Origin: Peptococcaceae bacterium
GTDB taxonomy: Bacteria > Bacillota > Desulfitobacteriia > Desulfitobacteriales > Syntrophobotulaceae
NCBI GenBank assembly: GCA_012523535.1
Contig: JAAYII010000304.1
Span: 1 to 9,000 of the forward strand
Length of the DNA: 9,000 nucleotides
Direction: 5' to 3'
Each line of letters starts with the position of its first letter. The stretch's first letter is position 1. Below the pieces are notes generated by a model. The model was not told where the DNA came from and searched no databases. It was given only the letters and a program-made list of their open reading frames with translations. The position numbers were made by a program, and so were the translations under genes. Below are positions 7,124 to 9,000 of the stretch, piece by piece.

Positions 7124-7158
7124 AGCAGTAGCGAGTTAAGGAAAAAGGTGAAAAGAAT

Positions 7159-7230
7159 ATGTCTAAGAATATGTCTAAGAATATGTCTATGGATATGTCT
7201 ATGAATATGTCTAAGAATAGGTCCAAAGGA
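7159..7230 (+). repeat. 12-bp minisatellite at the trpB start codon
   Basis: The unit ATGTCTAAGAAT is exact at 7159-7170, 7171-7182 and 7207-7218. Copies with changes lie at 7183-7194 (ATGTCTATGGAT) and 7195-7206 (ATGTCTATGAAT). A diverged sixth copy is at 7219-7230 (AGGTCCAAAGGA). The period is a multiple of three, so gain or loss of units keeps the frame. Each of the first five units begins with an ATG. Confidence 0.92.
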
Positions 7231-8403
7231 AGATTTGGAATTTACGGCGGGCAATATATTCCGGAGACGCTGATGAAAGCGGTTAGTGAGCTGGAAGAGG
7301 CCTATAACCGCTTTAAAAACGATCCGGAATTCACAGCGGAGTTAAATGAGCTTTTGGCCAATTACGCAGGGCGGCCGTCTCTGTTATATTTGGCGGAGAA
7401 AATGACCGAGGATCTGGGCGGAGCCAAAATCTATCTGAAAAGAGAAGATCTTAACCATACAGGTTCCCATAAAATCAACAATGTGCTGGGCCAGGTGCTT
7501 CTGGCCAAACGCATGGGCAAGAGCCGGGTTATTGCCGAGACCGGAGCTGGACAGCACGGCGTGGCTACGGCAACCGCCGCCGCCCTTTTAGGCCTGGAGT
7601 GTGAAATATTCATGGGCAAGGAAGATGCTGAGCGCCAAGCCCTTAATGTTTTCCGCATGAAACTGCTGGGCGCCAAGGTACATGTGGTGACAAGCGGCAC
7701 CCAGACTCTCAAGGATGCGGTGAATGAAACCTTGCGGGAATGGAGCAGGCGGGTTCAGGATACCCATTACGTTCTGGGCTCCGTTATGGGACCCCACCCT
7801 TTTCCCACCATAGTCCGCGATTTTCAAAGCATAATCGGCCGGGAAACCAAAAAACAAATACTGGAGAAGGAAGGCAGGCTTCCCGATGTTTTGATAGCAT
7901 GCGTGGGCGGGGGCAGCAATGCCATTGGCCTCTTTTATGATTTTATCGGCGATCCGGATGTTCGCCTTATCGGCTGTGAAGCGGCCGGCCATGGTATTCA
8001 TACCGCCAAGAATGCAGCTACCCTGACCGTCGGCAAGGTCGGTATTTTCCACGGCATGAAATCTTATTTTTGCCAGGATGAGTACGGGCAAATTGCCCCG
8101 GTCTATTCCATCTCCGCCGGGCTTGATTACCCGGGGATAGGCCCGGAACATGCTTACCTCCATGATATCGGCCGGGCGGAATATGTGCCGGTTACCGACG
8201 AGGAAGCGGTGGAAGCCTTTGAATACCTGTCCCGGGTGGAAGGAATTATTCCGGCCCTCGAAAGCGCCCACGCGGTTGCTTATGCCAAAAAATTAGCCCC
8301 GACCATGAGCCGGGAGCAAATTATCGTGGTCGGACTTTCGGGCCGGGGAGATAAAGATGTGGCTGCCATCGCCCGCTACAAGGGGGTGGAAATTTATGAA
8401 TAG
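7159..8403 (+). CDS. trpB: Tryptophan synthase beta subunit, with a repeat-extended N terminus
   Basis: TrpB condenses indole with L-serine to give L-tryptophan, using pyridoxal phosphate. It is the canonical TrpB1 type that partners TrpA. The protein has 414 residues against a usual ~395-400. The extra length is an N-terminal stretch of MSKN/MSMD/MSMN units (residues 1-20), before SKGRFGIYGGQYIPETL, where normal homologs begin. The catalytic residues are intact: the PLP Lys105 in HTGSHKINN, Glu127 in AETGAGQHG, the phosphate-binding GGGSNA (250-255), Asp323 in GLDYPG, and Ser394 in GLSGRGDKD. AAAGGTGA (7144-7151) lies 7 nt before the first ATG, which supports 7159 as the start. In-frame ATGs at 7171, 7183, 7189, 7195, 7201 and 7207 are alternatives farther from that site. 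A 35-nt spacer separates the gene from the DAHP synthase gene. Confidence 0.97.
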   Translation: MSKNMSKNMSMDMSMNMSKNRSKGRFGIYGGQYIPETLMKAVSELEEAYNRFKNDPEFTAELNELLANYAGRPSLLYLAEKMTEDLGGAKIYLKREDLNHTGSHKINNVLGQVLLAKRMGKSRVIAETGAGQHGVATATAAALLGLECEIFMGKEDAERQALNVFRMKLLGAKVHVVTSGTQTLKDAVNETLREWSRRVQDTHYVLGSVMGPHPFPTIVRDFQSIIGRETKKQILEKEGRLPDVLIACVGGGSNAIGLFYDFIGDPDVRLIGCEAAGHGIHTAKNAATLTVGKVGIFHGMKSYFCQDEYGQIAPVYSISAGLDYPGIGPEHAYLHDIGRAEYVPVTDEEAVEAFEYLSRVEGIIPALESAHAVAYAKKLAPTMSREQIIVVGLSGRGDKDVAAIARYKGVEIYE

Positions 8404-9000
8404 GCTTGAGCAGGTATTTGCCCAAGGCAAAGCTTTTATTCCTTTTATTACGGCGGGTGATCCTTCCCTGGAAATAACCGAACAGTTGGTGCTTGAGCTG
8501 GCTGAAGCCGGGGCGGATTTAATTGAACTGGGAATTCCCTTTTCCGATCCGGTGGCCGAAGGACAGGTGATTCAAAAGGCCAGCAGCCGGGCTCTGGCCG
8601 CCGGCGTAACGGTTGACCGAATATTTGCCATGCTTAAAGGCCTGCGCCGGACCTGCACGGTGCCGGTAGCCTTTATGACCTATGCCAACCCGGTATTCGC
8701 CTATGGGGCCGCCAGGTTTATGGAAAATTGCCGGGAGGCCATGGTGGATGCGCTTATTGTCCCCGACCTGCCTTATGAAGAGCAAGGAGAACTTTTGCCT
8801 TTCTGTTTGCCATACGGGATCAGTTTGATTTCCATGATTGCGCCGACCTCCAAGGAGCGCATTCCCATGATAGCTAAAGAAGCCCAGGGATTTATATATT
8901 GTGTTTCCTCTCTGGGAGTGACCGGTGTACGGCAAAACATCGGCAACGAGGCCAAAGAAATGGTCCAGCTGGTGAAAGAGGTCAAAGATATACCCTGCGC
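8396..9000 (+). CDS. trpA: Tryptophan synthase alpha subunit (3' end outside the window)
   Basis: TrpA cleaves indole-3-glycerol phosphate to indole and glyceraldehyde 3-phosphate and passes indole to TrpB through a tunnel. About 201 codons of an expected ~260-270 are present, and the frame is open to the window edge. Motifs in order are FIPFITAGDPS, LIELGIPFSDPVAEGQVIQ, VPVAFMTYANPVFAYG, ALIVPDLPYEE, APTS, and the flexible loop region YCVSSLGVTGVR. Catalytic Glu44 (E. coli Glu49) is present. The position of the second acid (E. coli Asp60) is Glu55, a conservative change. The ATG overlaps the trpB stop by 8 nt, and AGGGGGTGG (8381-8389) lies 6 nt upstream, so coupling to trpB is likely. This fits the equal amounts needed for the alpha2-beta2 complex. 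Confidence 0.96.
   Translation, partial: MNRLEQVFAQGKAFIPFITAGDPSLEITEQLVLELAEAGADLIELGIPFSDPVAEGQVIQKASSRALAAGVTVDRIFAMLKGLRRTCTVPVAFMTYANPVFAYGAARFMENCREAMVDALIVPDLPYEEQGELLPFCLPYGISLISMIAPTSKERIPMIAKEAQGFIYCVSSLGVTGVRQNIGNEAKEMVQLVKEVKDIPC

Noticed and set aside
7588..8271. Long open frames on the - strand opposite the trp genes, such as this one within trpB
   Set aside because: They lie wholly opposite well-supported genes, have no recognisable motifs and lack ribosome binding sites. They are by-products of codon bias on the coding strand.

Overview
The window holds a nearly complete tryptophan biosynthesis operon from a Gram-positive anaerobe-like genome. The moderate G+C, the strong AGGAGG-type ribosome binding sites, the tRNA-sensing T-box leader and the wording of the proteins all fit Firmicutes, class Clostridia. 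A Peptococcaceae/Desulfitobacterium-like host is my best guess, and it is an inference from general resemblance only.

Positions 1-892 are the tail of an unrelated c-di-GMP signalling gene. The last ~54 codons of a GGDEF-type domain and a full EAL phosphodiesterase domain lie in one reading frame, but an in-frame TAA at 164-166 separates them. The gene therefore looks broken, or split. A 10-bp perfect inverted repeat (904-937) follows it.

Positions ~960-1526 are the control region of the operon. There is a sigma-A-type promoter with an extended -10 (1010-1038), then a tryptophan-specific T-box riboswitch. Its Stem I can be folded by hand with UGG in the specifier loop, and it has a canonical T-box sequence whose variable base is C. 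It ends in a strong intrinsic terminator (1336-1374). About 150 nt of A/T-rich untranslated leader follows, with an 18-bp near-palindrome and six degenerate ~14-nt repeats running up to the trpE ribosome binding site.

Positions 1527-9000 are trpE, trpG, trpD, trpC, trpF, a type I DAHP synthase gene, trpB and trpA (cut by the window end), all on the + strand. trpE to trpF are chained by 1-8 nt overlaps, and trpB-trpA overlap by 8 nt, so each set is probably translationally coupled. The DAHP synthase gene sits between these sets with its own spacer and strong ribosome binding site. Together the genes supply the first committed step of the common aromatic (shikimate) pathway plus every step from chorismate to tryptophan. 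Uncharged tRNA-Trp would switch on both entry of carbon into the pathway and its final branch.

I see no wholly new system. The most unusual points are a 12-bp minisatellite that repeats the start of trpB (MSKN units, each with its own ATG), the DAHP synthase placed inside the trp operon, the nonsense codon between GGDEF and EAL, and the repeat array just upstream of trpE.
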